From Nesterenkonia cremea (GTDB lineage: Bacteria > Actinomycetota > Actinomycetes > Actinomycetales > Micrococcaceae): 64,000 bases of DNA. The stretch lies in assembly GCF_014642675.1 (NCBI RefSeq), contig NZ_BMIS01000007.1:1-64000 (forward strand), given 5' to 3'. The notes below the pieces were generated by a model. That model worked only from the letters and a program-made list of their open reading frames with translations. It ran no database searches and was not told where the DNA came from. Position 1 is the first letter of the stretch; each line of letters starts with the position of its first letter. A program made the translations under genes and the position numbers. Positions 45,652 through 54,280 of this stretch are shown here, piece after piece.

Positions 45652-46713
45652 TCAGAAGCGCTGCGGCTCCAGCTTGTCCACGATCGAGAGGTCCAGCCCC
45701 TCGGCCGCGGCCAGATAGACGTCCTGTCTCACGTTGCCGTCCTCGAAGCGCAGCTCACCGCGCGGAACCTCGAGAACCTCGCCCTCGGCCGCCCAGGACA
45801 TCTGGGGCACACTCAGGCCTCCCCCACGCTGGGCCAGGGCAGCGATGACATGGAGGGCCGAATAGGTGGACTCGGCCATGGAGTTCAGCGCCGGGGCCTC
45901 CGTGCCGTAGGCGGCGGCGAACCGGGACTGGAAGTCCATCGCCCCGGCGCTGGCGGCCGAGCGGAAGTAGCCGGCTGAGGTGAAGAGCCCCTCCCCCGAG
46001 TCCGCACCGATGGCCATCAGCATGTTCTCCTCCAGCAGCGGGCTGAAGCGCAGCACCGAGGAGTCCAGGCCTGCGGCGCTGAATCGACGGTTGAACTCCA
46101 CGCCGTCCTGGCCCGGGAAGAGCATGAGCACTCCGTGGGCACCGCTGCGCTCCACCTGCCCCACCAGCTGGGAGACCTCTGCCCCGGAGGCACCCAGAGG
46201 CACGAAGTCGGTGCCGGCCAGCTCCAGGCCCAGCCCGCGGATGAACTCGGCGGCCGCAGCTGCGGTCTGCCGCGGCCAGACGTAGTCGCTGCCCGCGATG
46301 AACCAACGGCTCACACCCAGATTCTGCCGCATCCACTCCAGCACCGGCCGGATCTGGGCCTCGGGGACCTCTCCGGTACAGAAGGTCCCCAGTGCCGCCT
46401 CGCCGCCCTCATAGAGCGCGGGATAGACATAGGGCACGCGGCCGCCCAAGCGCGGGATGATCGCCCGGCGCACTGAGGAGATGTGCCAGCCGGTCACCGC
46501 GTGCAGTCCGCCGCTGAGCATCTGATGCTCCACAGCGTCGGCCACCGCCTCCGGTGCGCCGCCGGCGTCGATGACCACCAGCTCCACCGCCTGGCCCACG
46601 ATGCCGGCGCCCTGGTTGACCTCCTCCACGGCCATCCGTGCGGCCGCGACGCAGGAGGGACCGAACATGCCGGTCGGTCCGCGCTGGGGCACCACAAGGC
46701 CGATGCGGATCAT
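45652..46713 (-). CDS. AmiC-like cytosolic amide-sensing binding protein
   Basis: 353 residues of the Leu/Ile/Val-binding fold (type I periplasmic-binding domain), beginning MIRIGLVVPQRGPTGMFGP with no signal peptide, so cytosolic. Key segments (YEGGEAALGTFCTGEVPEAQ; WFIAGSDYVWPR) resemble AmiC and UrtA. In Pseudomonas AmiC binds amides and controls amidase expression through AmiR; no AmiR is visible here. GGGAGG precedes ATG46713. Divergent from the MarR gene. Confidence 0.78.
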   Translation of the reverse strand: MIRIGLVVPQRGPTGMFGPSCVAAARMAVEEVNQGAGIVGQAVELVVIDAGGAPEAVADAVEHQMLSGGLHAVTGWHISSVRRAIIPRLGGRVPYVYPALYEGGEAALGTFCTGEVPEAQIRPVLEWMRQNLGVSRWFIAGSDYVWPRQTAAAAAEFIRGLGLELAGTDFVPLGASGAEVSQLVGQVERSGAHGVLMLFPGQDGVEFNRRFSAAGLDSSVLRFSPLLEENMLMAIGADSGEGLFTSAGYFRSAASAGAMDFQSRFAAAYGTEAPALNSMAESTYSALHVIAALAQRGGGLSVPQMSWAAEGEVLEVPRGELRFEDGNVRQDVYLAAAEGLDLSIVDKLEPQRF

Positions 46714-46796
46714 CGCACAAGCACCTCCCGGGCACACTTTCCAGAGCTGACGGGTATGACATACTTGGCCCGAGAACCGGCAGAGGAGGATGAACC

Positions 46797-47219
46797 GTGG
46801 CGTCTGCACAGGCTGAGGAGACGGTCTCCGGCACAGCGATCAGCGAGCTGCTGACCTTCAACGCCCGCCTGGCCGCGCGGGTCAACGAACTGCTGGCCCC
46901 CACCGACCTCACATTGGACCGCTGGCGCGCGCTCTGGCTGGTGGCCGCGCAACGGGCTGCCACGATGAGCACTCTGGCCGGAAGCCTCTGCATCCCCACG
47001 ACAACCACCACGAGGATCGTCGATCATCTGGTCTCCCTCGGCGCGGTCTACCGCAGCGTGGATCCCACCAACCGCCGGGTCACCCAGCTGCAGATCGGCG
47101 AGCGCGGCACCGAGCTGCTCCAGGATGCCGCCGAGCGGCTCAGCGAGCTCGACGGCGCACTGCGCCAACATCTGGGATCCGCCGCCTCCGAGCCGCTGCC
47201 GGATCCCCGCAGCCTCTGA
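46797..47219 (+). CDS. MarR-family transcriptional regulator
   Basis: 140 residues with a winged helix (ATMSTLAGSLCIPTTTTTRI) and wing VDPTNRRVTQLQIGERG. It starts at GTG46797 after AGGAGGATGAACC, divergent from the AmiC-like gene, so it probably controls the amidase genes. The effector is unknown. Confidence 0.85.
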   Translation: MASAQAEETVSGTAISELLTFNARLAARVNELLAPTDLTLDRWRALWLVAAQRAATMSTLAGSLCIPTTTTTRIVDHLVSLGAVYRSVDPTNRRVTQLQIGERGTELLQDAAERLSELDGALRQHLGSAASEPLPDPRSL

Positions 47220-47246
47220 GGGACCCGCTGGGAACCCGGCCGAAAT

Positions 47247-47260
47247 CCTGGCGTGCCAGG
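47247..47260. terminator. Small hairpin between convergent marR and fur genes
   Basis: CCTGGC, two bases, GCCAGG in the 71-base convergent gap. It could end transcription in both directions; the stem is short. Confidence 0.3.
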
Positions 47261-47290
47261 GCTGCCTGCCCTCTCCGCAGACCCAGCGAC

Positions 47291-47791
47291 TCATGCCGCA
47301 CACCTCGCACAGCGCCCGATGAGCGTGGACTGCTGCAGGTCCAGCTGAAAGCCGGTGCTCTGGGCCGCCGCCTCCGCCGCGGCCTCGAAGCTCTCCGGGT
47401 CCAAGGCCAAGACCTCATGGCATATCCGGCAGTGCGCGTGCAGATGGGAGGCCGCGGCCAGGTGATAGGAGGCCGCCTCCCCGGGGACCTGCCGCAGGGT
47501 GACGATCCCCAGCTCGGTGAAGCGCTCCAGCGTCCGATAGGCCGTGGTGCGGTGGACCCCCTCCGAGCTGAGCATCTCGGCGACATCATCGGCTGAGAGG
47601 TGTTCGGCATGACCGGCCAGCGTCTGAAGCACAGAGCGCCGTGCAGCTGTGGCCCGCTCGCCGCGGCGCCGCAGCTCCTCCACCGCCCTGCTCACCGCGT
47701 GGGCGGGGCGGTCATGATGGTGGACGTGGTGATCTCCGGCGGCTCCCTGGACCGCTCCCTCAGCAGGTCCCTCGGCCAGTTCCTCAGCCAT
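47291..47791 (-). CDS. Fur-family metalloregulator with His-rich N-terminus
   Basis: 166 residues: Fur winged helix (LSADDVAEMLSSEGVHRTTA), dimerisation domain with metal ligands HLHAHCRICH and a C-terminal CARC zinc-structural pair. A 40-residue N-terminal extension contains HHVHHHD (residues 21-27). ATG47791 overlaps the upstream TetR gene by eight bases. Fe, Zn and Ni specificities cannot be told apart from motifs; the urease context makes a nickel regulator (Nur) attractive. Confidence 0.8.
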   Translation of the reverse strand: MAEELAEGPAEGAVQGAAGDHHVHHHDRPAHAVSRAVEELRRRGERATAARRSVLQTLAGHAEHLSADDVAEMLSSEGVHRTTAYRTLERFTELGIVTLRQVPGEAASYHLAAASHLHAHCRICHEVLALDPESFEAAAEAAAQSTGFQLDLQQSTLIGRCARCAA

Positions 47792-48389
47792 AGTGTGCCC
47801 CCGTCCTGCTGCGCAGCGGATTGAGGGTGGCCTCGGCCGACCAGGCGGCGGCGTCGGCGATGTCATGGACAGCCATGCCGAATTCTCGCTGCAGGGCCAC
47901 CCAGGTCCCCGCCGAGTCCAGATGGCACAGGGCCGCCAGCACCGAGCGGCGCTCATCCTCCTGCAGGTCAGGGATCTCCTGCCACAGCAGCCTCTCCAGA
48001 TGCTCGCGGGAGGGAGCAGGGTCCGTCCCCGCTGCCCCGCGCATCATGGCCTCTGCCACCAGGAAGGCCAGGTCAGGACGCTGTCCATAGGCGGTCATCG
48101 TCTGTCGCAGGGCCAGAGGAAGATCGAAGACGGAGTCATAGTCAGGCCGTGCGAAGACCACCCGGTCCGCCCAGGAGGCCGCCCCGAGCAGCAGGTCCGT
48201 CCGTGTCGCGTAGTGTCGGAAGATGGTCCGCTCCCCCACACCGGCTCGGCGGGCGATCAGCTTCATCGAGACATCATCGGTTCCCAGCTCTTCGATGAGC
48301 TCCACATAGGCGGCCAAGATCTCCGCCGAGGTCCGGTTCAGCCCCAGCTGTTCGGCGATGATCTCCGCCTCTGCCGCCGGCCCGATCAT
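47784..48389 (-). CDS. TetR-family regulator, second of a tandem pair
   Basis: 201 residues with helix-turn-helix DDVSMKLIARRAGVGERTIF followed by FRHYATRTDLLLG. The ligand domain is not assigned. It starts within the stop of the preceding TetR gene (ATGA overlap) and runs into the Fur gene. Confidence 0.85.
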   Translation of the reverse strand: MIGPAAEAEIIAEQLGLNRTSAEILAAYVELIEELGTDDVSMKLIARRAGVGERTIFRHYATRTDLLLGAASWADRVVFARPDYDSVFDLPLALRQTMTAYGQRPDLAFLVAEAMMRGAAGTDPAPSREHLERLLWQEIPDLQEDERRSVLAALCHLDSAGTWVALQREFGMAVHDIADAAAWSAEATLNPLRSRTGAHYG

Positions 48390-48973
48390 GCCTGGGATCC
48401 CACCAGTGCGGTCTGGGGCCAGGTGCCCTCCGGGGCGGCGCGCAGCACTTCCCGGGCAGAGCTGCGGTAGAACCTGTAGATCTCCTCGGCCTCAGCGCCG
48501 AAGGCGGTGCGGCAGCGGGCCCAGAATCCTGCCGACGCGAACCAGCACAGCGCTGAGGCGGTCCGACGCCGGTCCCTGGGGTTCAGCCCCGGCGCGGTCT
48601 CCTCCACCAGTGCGCTGACCGAGGCGGCGAAGAAGGAGCTGTCATAGCCGCTGACCGCTGAGACCGAGGCGGCCCGGGCCAGCAGAGCGGCCTCGGCCGG
48701 GTGCTGGTCGAAGGCACCGAACCGCTGGGCGACGGCCTCGTGGAGTCCGGCCCAGTCGGTGAAGACGGTCGGGGCGAAGAGCTGGGCCTCCAACGCCAGG
48801 GCGGTGCGGGTCAGCAGATGTGCCCGAGTGGGGAAGTGCCGGTAGACGGTCCGCTCCGAGATGCCCACGGCCGTGCTGAGCTCGCGGTAGCTGATCTCAT
48901 CGAAGCTCGTCTCAGCCACCCGGACGGCAGCGGCGGCGACCACGGCTGTCGGCGTGTCATTCGCGTCGGTCAT
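48386..48973 (-). CDS. TetR-family regulator, first of a tandem pair
   Basis: 195 residues with helix-turn-helix ISYRELSTAVGISERTVYRH and FPTRAHLLTR. It overlaps the end of the NCS1 permease gene by 17 bases and so is embedded in the urea-transport operon. Effector unknown. Confidence 0.85.
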   Translation of the reverse strand: MTDANDTPTAVVAAAAVRVAETSFDEISYRELSTAVGISERTVYRHFPTRAHLLTRTALALEAQLFAPTVFTDWAGLHEAVAQRFGAFDQHPAEAALLARAASVSAVSGYDSSFFAASVSALVEETAPGLNPRDRRRTASALCWFASAGFWARCRTAFGAEAEEIYRFYRSSAREVLRAAPEGTWPQTALVGSQA

Positions 48974-50645
48974 CGTGTCCGTCCTCCGGCGGCAACAGGT
49001 ACTTCTCGGAGCCGGCCAGGGTCAGCGCCAGGGAGGAGATGTGCTGCACCTCTCCCAGCGGCCCGCGCTCGGCGGAAGCCAGCATGTCGGGTCGTTCAAA
49101 AGTGTAGCCGGTCACATGGCAGCGCAGACGCTCCGAGGAGGGGTTCCCGTCCTGGTCATAGAGCGGCAGATCGATGCCGTCGTCCTGCCGGCGCAGGTAG
49201 TACCGGCCGCGGGTGAGCACAGCCGTCAGCGGGGTCAGCACCGCCGCCGTCCCGATGGCCAGCAGGATGGCGAAGGGCTGCAGCGCCTCACCCAGCAGCC
49301 CGAAGAAGGCGGCGATGGACAGCGCCGAGGCCGCGCCCACGGAGACCAGACCCACCGGATTCCAGCTGTGCAGCATGCCGCGGCGGAACTCCGGGCGCAC
49401 CGGGGAGAGCCCCAGCAGGTATTTGTTGATCACGATGTCCGCGGCGATGGTCACCAGCCAGGCCATCACCAGATTGGCGTAGAGGCTCAGCACGAAGGCC
49501 ATCAGCGCGAACAGGTCCATCATCATCAGCCCGAAGGCGATGCTGAGGTTGAACACCACGAACACGCTGCGCCCGGGGTAGCGCTTGGTGGCCCGCACAT
49601 AGGCGTTGAGCCAGGCCAGCGAGCCGGAATAGCCGTTGGTCACGTTGATCTTCACCTGGGCGATGACGATCAGCACCAGCGCCAGTGTCACTGCCAGCCA
49701 CTGGGGCATCAGCTGCTCATAGATGCCGAGGAACTGGACCACCGGCTCCGCGGCCCGGTCGGAGAGCCCCGGGTCCAGCTTCACCAGGACATAGACCGCC
49801 AACAGGACGCCGAGCAGCTGCTTGATCCCGGAGAAGATCACCCAGCCGGGGCCGGCCAGCAGCATGGAGGTCCACCACACCCGCCGGTTGGCACGGGTGC
49901 GCGGCGGCATGAAGCGGATGTAATCCAGCTGCTCGGCCAGCTGCGGAGTCAGCGCAAAGCAGACCGCAGCGGAGGCCACCACTGCCCCGACCTCCAGCTC
50001 CCCGGTGCCGTCGCCGTCGAAGGAGAGGAAGGCCTCCACCACCTCAGGCTCGGTGAGCGCCACCCACACCAGCGGCAGGGCAGCCAGCACCAGCCATAGC
50101 GGAGTGGTCCAGAACTGCAGTCGCTCCAGGGCTCGCATCCCGTAGATCACGATGGGGATGACCACCACGGTGGAGAGCAGATAGCCCAGCGGCAGCGGGA
50201 TCCCGATCCCCGCGTAGAGCCCCTGGGCCATGATGGCGCCCTCCAGAGCGAAGAAGATGCAGGTGAACCCTCCGAAGATCACAGTGGTGATCACTGAGCC
50301 GTGATACCCGAAGCCCGAGCCGCGGGTCACCAGGTCCACATCCAGGTTGTAGCGCGCCGCGTAGTAGGCGATGGGCAGTCCCACGGCGAAGATGATCACC
50401 GAGGCCAGCGCGATGCCGGCCACTGCGTTCAGCGTCCCGTGCTCCAGCCCGACGGTGGCCCCCATGGAGAAGTCGGCCAGGAAGGCCATGGAGCCGAGCG
50501 CCGCACCGCCCACAGCGGGAGCGCTCCAGCGGCGGAAGGACCGAGGGACATAGCGGAAGGCATAGTCCTCCAGACTGTCCTCCGCGGCCCGGCGGGCGCG
50601 GGACACTCCACCTGTGGACAGCCCACCCCTCGATCTTGAACGCAT
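48957..50645 (-). CDS. NCS1/purine-cytosine-type permease
   Basis: 562 residues with about twelve membrane helices; NCS1-type features include FAVGLPIAYYAARYNLDVDL, GFGYHGSVITT and NGYSGSLAWLNAY. About 85 cytosolic C-terminal residues follow the last helix. Members carry nucleobases, allantoin, hydantoins or thiamine; the urea/amidase context suggests a nitrogen compound. ATG50645 lies 16 bases after urtE. Confidence 0.82.
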   Translation of the reverse strand: MRSRSRGGLSTGGVSRARRAAEDSLEDYAFRYVPRSFRRWSAPAVGGAALGSMAFLADFSMGATVGLEHGTLNAVAGIALASVIIFAVGLPIAYYAARYNLDVDLVTRGSGFGYHGSVITTVIFGGFTCIFFALEGAIMAQGLYAGIGIPLPLGYLLSTVVVIPIVIYGMRALERLQFWTTPLWLVLAALPLVWVALTEPEVVEAFLSFDGDGTGELEVGAVVASAAVCFALTPQLAEQLDYIRFMPPRTRANRRVWWTSMLLAGPGWVIFSGIKQLLGVLLAVYVLVKLDPGLSDRAAEPVVQFLGIYEQLMPQWLAVTLALVLIVIAQVKINVTNGYSGSLAWLNAYVRATKRYPGRSVFVVFNLSIAFGLMMMDLFALMAFVLSLYANLVMAWLVTIAADIVINKYLLGLSPVRPEFRRGMLHSWNPVGLVSVGAASALSIAAFFGLLGEALQPFAILLAIGTAAVLTPLTAVLTRGRYYLRRQDDGIDLPLYDQDGNPSSERLRCHVTGYTFERPDMLASAERGPLGEVQHISSLALTLAGSEKYLLPPEDGHDDRRE

Positions 50646-50661
50646 AGACACCTGATCGTAC

Positions 50662-51360
50662 TCAGATGGCCATGGCCTCGCGCACCTCGTCCTGGGCGCC
50701 GCTGCCGCCCTCACCGGAACTGGTCACCCGCCCAGAGGCCAGGACGAAGTACTTCGAAGCGTTGTTCAGTGCGAAGCCCACATGCTGGGCCGCCAACAGG
50801 ACCGAGAGTCCGTCCTCAGCCGCCAGCGCGGTGACGGTGCGCTCGATCTCCGCCACCACCGAGGGCTGGATGCCCTCAGTGGGCTCATCCAGGATGAGCA
50901 TCCTGGGCTCGGTGATCAGCGCACGGGCGATGGCCAGCTGCTGACGCTGACCGCCGGAGAGCAGCCCGGCCTTCTTATCGATGACCTCGTTGAGCGCCGG
51001 GAAGCGCTCGCGGGCCTGGTCCACCAGCTGCCGGCGTCGGGGCCGGGGGCGGCCGTCGGCCACCACCTGCAGGTTCTCCAGCGTGCTCAGCTGCTCGAAG
51101 GACTGCTGCCCCTGGGGCACATAGGCCATTCCGCGCCGGACCCGCTGGTTGGGAGGGGCCTGGGTGATGTCCTCCCCGTCGAAGGTGATGGTGCCTCCAG
51201 TGGGCCGGATGATGCCCACCACGGCGCGCAGCAGCGTGGTCTTACCGGCCCCGTTGTGCCCCAGCACGGCGGCGATCCCGTTCTCCGCACTGGTCAGGCT
51301 CACTCCGCCCAGCACCTGGGTGCGGTCATATCCTGCGGTGACATTCTTGAGCTCAAGCAT
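50662..51360 (-). CDS. urtE: Urea ABC transporter ATPase UrtE
   Basis: 232 residues, LivF-like: Walker A GHNGAGKTT, signature LSGGQRQQLAIARAL, Walker B MLILDEPTEGIQPSVV, where EGIQPS is typical of UrtE. It overlaps urtD by eight bases. One of two ATPases of the UrtABCDE importer. Confidence 0.92.
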   Translation of the reverse strand: MLELKNVTAGYDRTQVLGGVSLTSAENGIAAVLGHNGAGKTTLLRAVVGIIRPTGGTITFDGEDITQAPPNQRVRRGMAYVPQGQQSFEQLSTLENLQVVADGRPRPRRRQLVDQARERFPALNEVIDKKAGLLSGGQRQQLAIARALITEPRMLILDEPTEGIQPSVVAEIERTVTALAAEDGLSVLLAAQHVGFALNNASKYFVLASGRVTSSGEGGSGAQDEVREAMAI

Positions 51361-52156
51361 GCGGTCCCCCTGCGGTCTGTACGGCCATGGCATCGGCCTG
51401 GGCGGCGTCCTCCTCGGTCATGGAGGCGGTGCCCAGATAGACCTCCTGGACCTTGGGATCGGCCTGGACCTCGGCCACTGAGCCGGCGGAGAGCACCGTA
51501 CCCTGGTGCAGCACGGTCACCCGGGAGGCGAAGCTGCGCATGAACTCCATGTCATGCTCCACCACGACGACGGCGCGGTCCTGCTTCACCCGGTGCAGCA
51601 GCTCACCGGTGGCGTTGCGCTCCTCCAGACTCATCCCGGCCACCGGCTCATCGAGCATGAGCACCCGAGCGTCCTGGACCAGCAGCATCCCGATCTCCAG
51701 CCACTGCTTCTGGCCGTGGGAGAGGATCCCGGCGGGACGGTCCCACAGGTCCTCCAGCTGGGTCTGCTCCAGGGCATCACGGATCCGGTCCTCCACACCC
51801 CGACGCCGGCCCATCAGCGACCAGGGCGAGCGGTGCATGCCGGCGGCGATGTCGAGGTTCTGCAGCACGGAGAGCTGTTCGAAGACGCTGGCGGTCTGGA
51901 AGGTCCGGCCCACCCCTATCCGGGCGATCTTCTGCACCGGACGTCCGAGGACCTCCTGCTCACCCAGGGTCACCCGGCCGCTGCCGCGGACCAGGCCGGT
52001 GACGGCATCCACACAGGTGGTCTTGCCGGCTCCGTTGGGTCCGATCAGAAAGTGCACCTCCCCCGGCTCGGCCACGAAGGAGGCACCGCCCACGGCGGTG
52101 AATGCCCCGAAGGTGACCTCCAGGTCCTGGACGGTGAGAGCGGCGGACTGACTCAT
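51353..52156 (-). CDS. urtD: Urea ABC transporter ATPase UrtD
   Basis: 267 residues, LivG-like: Walker A GPNGAGKTT, the unusual signature LSHGQKQWLEIGMLL seen in UrtD, and Walker B VLMLDEPVAGMS. It overlaps urtC by four bases. Confidence 0.93.
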   Translation of the reverse strand: MSQSAALTVQDLEVTFGAFTAVGGASFVAEPGEVHFLIGPNGAGKTTCVDAVTGLVRGSGRVTLGEQEVLGRPVQKIARIGVGRTFQTASVFEQLSVLQNLDIAAGMHRSPWSLMGRRRGVEDRIRDALEQTQLEDLWDRPAGILSHGQKQWLEIGMLLVQDARVLMLDEPVAGMSLEERNATGELLHRVKQDRAVVVVEHDMEFMRSFASRVTVLHQGTVLSAGSVAEVQADPKVQEVYLGTASMTEEDAAQADAMAVQTAGGPHA

Positions 52157-53352
52157 GATGCGGCCTCCTTCTGAGAGTTCTCAGACTCTGGGTCAGATGT
52201 TGCGGGGTCAGACGGCGCGGGATCCTCTGAGGTCGGTTTCCCCGCCTCGCCCCTGTGCTTCCACCGCAGGTACCGGCCCACGGAGGCGATGCCTCCCGGC
52301 AGCAGTGCGATGACCAGGATCAGCAGCAGCCCCTGGAAGTAGGTCCAGCCGGAGGGGAAGTTCTCCGCCAGGGTGGACTCCGCCCAGGCCACGGCGATGG
52401 CGCCCAGCACCGGACCGAAGAGGGTGGCGCGGCCCCCGATCGCCACACCGATCACGAAGGCGATGGAGGGCACCACGCCGAGCTCGGCCGGCGAGATGAT
52501 CCCCACCAGCGGGACGAACATCGCCCCGGCCACGGAGGCCATCACAGCGGCGGTGACGAAGGTGATGGTCTTGATGATCGCTGGGTCGTAGCCCAGGAAG
52601 CGGACGCGCTCCTCGGCGTCGCGGGTGGCCACCAGCAGCTCGCCGAAGCGGCTTCGCATCATCCAGTAGGCCACCAGCATCATGATCACCAGCAGGGCTG
52701 CGGCGATCATGTAGATCATCTGCCGGTTGGCGGGATCGTGGATGGCGAAGCCGAAGAAGGACTCGAAGCCGGAGAGGCCGTTGGAGCCGTTCAGCGTGGC
52801 CTGCTGGCCCACCAGCAGGGTCACGAAGGCGAAGACCATCGCCTGGTTGAGAATGGCGAAGTAGGCGCCGCGCACCTTCCGTTTGAACACCGAGTAGCCC
52901 AACGCGAAGGCCAGGGCGGCCGGCAGCAGGAGGATCAGCAGAATGGTCATCAGCGGCGAGTGGAAGGGTTCCCAGAACCAGGGAAGGTCCACGCCGAAGG
53001 TGCCCATGAACTGCGGGGTCTCCTCGCCGCGCAGCGCGGCGTCCTCCAGCTGCATATGCATGGCCATGCAGTAGGCGCCGATGCCGAAGAACACGCCCTG
53101 TCCCAGGGTGAGCATGCCTCCGCGGCCCCAGGCCAGGCCGATGCCCACCGCCACCATGGCGTAGCAGACGAACCGGCCCATCTGACGCAGCTCGAAGGGA
53201 GTCAGCAGGGCGGGGGCGAGGACCAGCAGGCCCATTGCGATCAGCGCGATCCCGAGGTAGGCGGTGCGCGGCGAGGGGACGCCGGGGCTCGTGCCGGCGG
53301 CGCTGATGCGCGCCAGCCTGCCCGTCTTCTTCTGTGTGGCAGTGGTGCTCAT
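52153..53352 (-). CDS. urtC: Urea ABC transporter permease UrtC
   Basis: 399-residue LivM-type permease with about ten membrane segments: GMLTLGQGVFFGIGAYCMAM, RFGELLVATRDAEERVRFLG and GGRATLFGPVLGA. The start overlaps the urtB stop. The C-terminal 40 residues are charged and cytosolic. Confidence 0.93.
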   Translation of the reverse strand: MSTTATQKKTGRLARISAAGTSPGVPSPRTAYLGIALIAMGLLVLAPALLTPFELRQMGRFVCYAMVAVGIGLAWGRGGMLTLGQGVFFGIGAYCMAMHMQLEDAALRGEETPQFMGTFGVDLPWFWEPFHSPLMTILLILLLPAALAFALGYSVFKRKVRGAYFAILNQAMVFAFVTLLVGQQATLNGSNGLSGFESFFGFAIHDPANRQMIYMIAAALLVIMMLVAYWMMRSRFGELLVATRDAEERVRFLGYDPAIIKTITFVTAAVMASVAGAMFVPLVGIISPAELGVVPSIAFVIGVAIGGRATLFGPVLGAIAVAWAESTLAENFPSGWTYFQGLLLILVIALLPGGIASVGRYLRWKHRGEAGKPTSEDPAPSDPATSDPESENSQKEAAS

Positions 53353-54230
53353 GCGAGGCTCCTTGTCTGGACGCTGACGAGTCCCTGCGGACGCAGCTGA
53401 AGGAAGGCCACGACGGCGATCAGCACGATGAACTTCGCGATGGAGGCGGTCGTGGAGTATTCGATGAAGGCCTGCAGGATGCCCAGGCTGAAGGCGGCGA
53501 TGACCGCTCCCTTGATCCGGCCGATGCCGCCGGCCACCACCACCAGGAAGGCGTCCACGATGTAGCTGGTGCCCATCGTGGGGCTGGTGGCGCCGATCAG
53601 AGTCACCGTCACACCGGCGACGCCGGCCAGTCCGGAGCCGATGAAGAAGGTGGTCCGGTCGGTCCAGCGGGTGGAGATACCGGAGGTCTCGGCGAGGTTG
53701 CGGTTCAGCACAGTGGCCCGGATGCGGCGTCCCAGGCTGGTGTAGGCCATCAGCGCGGCCAGCCCGGCCACCACGGCCACCACGAGAAGAAGGATGAACA
53801 GCCGGGTCAGCGGGACGTTGGTCCCCAGGATCTGCACCGAACCGGAGAGCCACGGGGGGTTGGACACCTGTACCGCGGGAGCCCCGAAGAGATCACGGGC
53901 CAGCTGCTGGAGGATCAGCCCGACGCCGAAGGTGGCCAGCAGCGTGTCCAAGGGCCGGTGATACATATGTCGGATGAGGATCTGCTCCAGCACGACGCCG
54001 AAGATGCCTCCGACGAGGAAGGCCGCCGGTATGGCGACCAGCAGACTGACGCCCGAGCCGAAGAGTCCCTGCATCACGAAGGCCACATAGGCTCCGATCA
54101 TGATGAACTCTCCGTGGGCCATATTGATGACGCCCATCTGGCCGAAGGTCAACGCCAGACCGATCGCTGCGAGCAGCAGGATCGATCCGACGCTGATCCC
54201 GGCGACGAGCTGTGAGAGCACGACGTCCAT
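53349..54230 (-). CDS. urtB: Urea ABC transporter permease UrtB
   Basis: 293-residue LivH-type permease: GLALTFGQMGVINMAHGEFI, GLAGVAGVTVTLIGATSPTM and VVVAGGIGRIKGAVIA. It lacks the long N-terminal extension of cyanobacterial UrtB. It follows urtA after 50 bases. Confidence 0.93.
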   Translation of the reverse strand: MDVVLSQLVAGISVGSILLLAAIGLALTFGQMGVINMAHGEFIMIGAYVAFVMQGLFGSGVSLLVAIPAAFLVGGIFGVVLEQILIRHMYHRPLDTLLATFGVGLILQQLARDLFGAPAVQVSNPPWLSGSVQILGTNVPLTRLFILLLVVAVVAGLAALMAYTSLGRRIRATVLNRNLAETSGISTRWTDRTTFFIGSGLAGVAGVTVTLIGATSPTMGTSYIVDAFLVVVAGGIGRIKGAVIAAFSLGILQAFIEYSTTASIAKFIVLIAVVAFLQLRPQGLVSVQTRSLA

Positions 54231-54280
54231 AGTTCTCCGTAGTCCCTATCCGTTGAGCGGGCAGCAGGCGGGCCGGCGGC

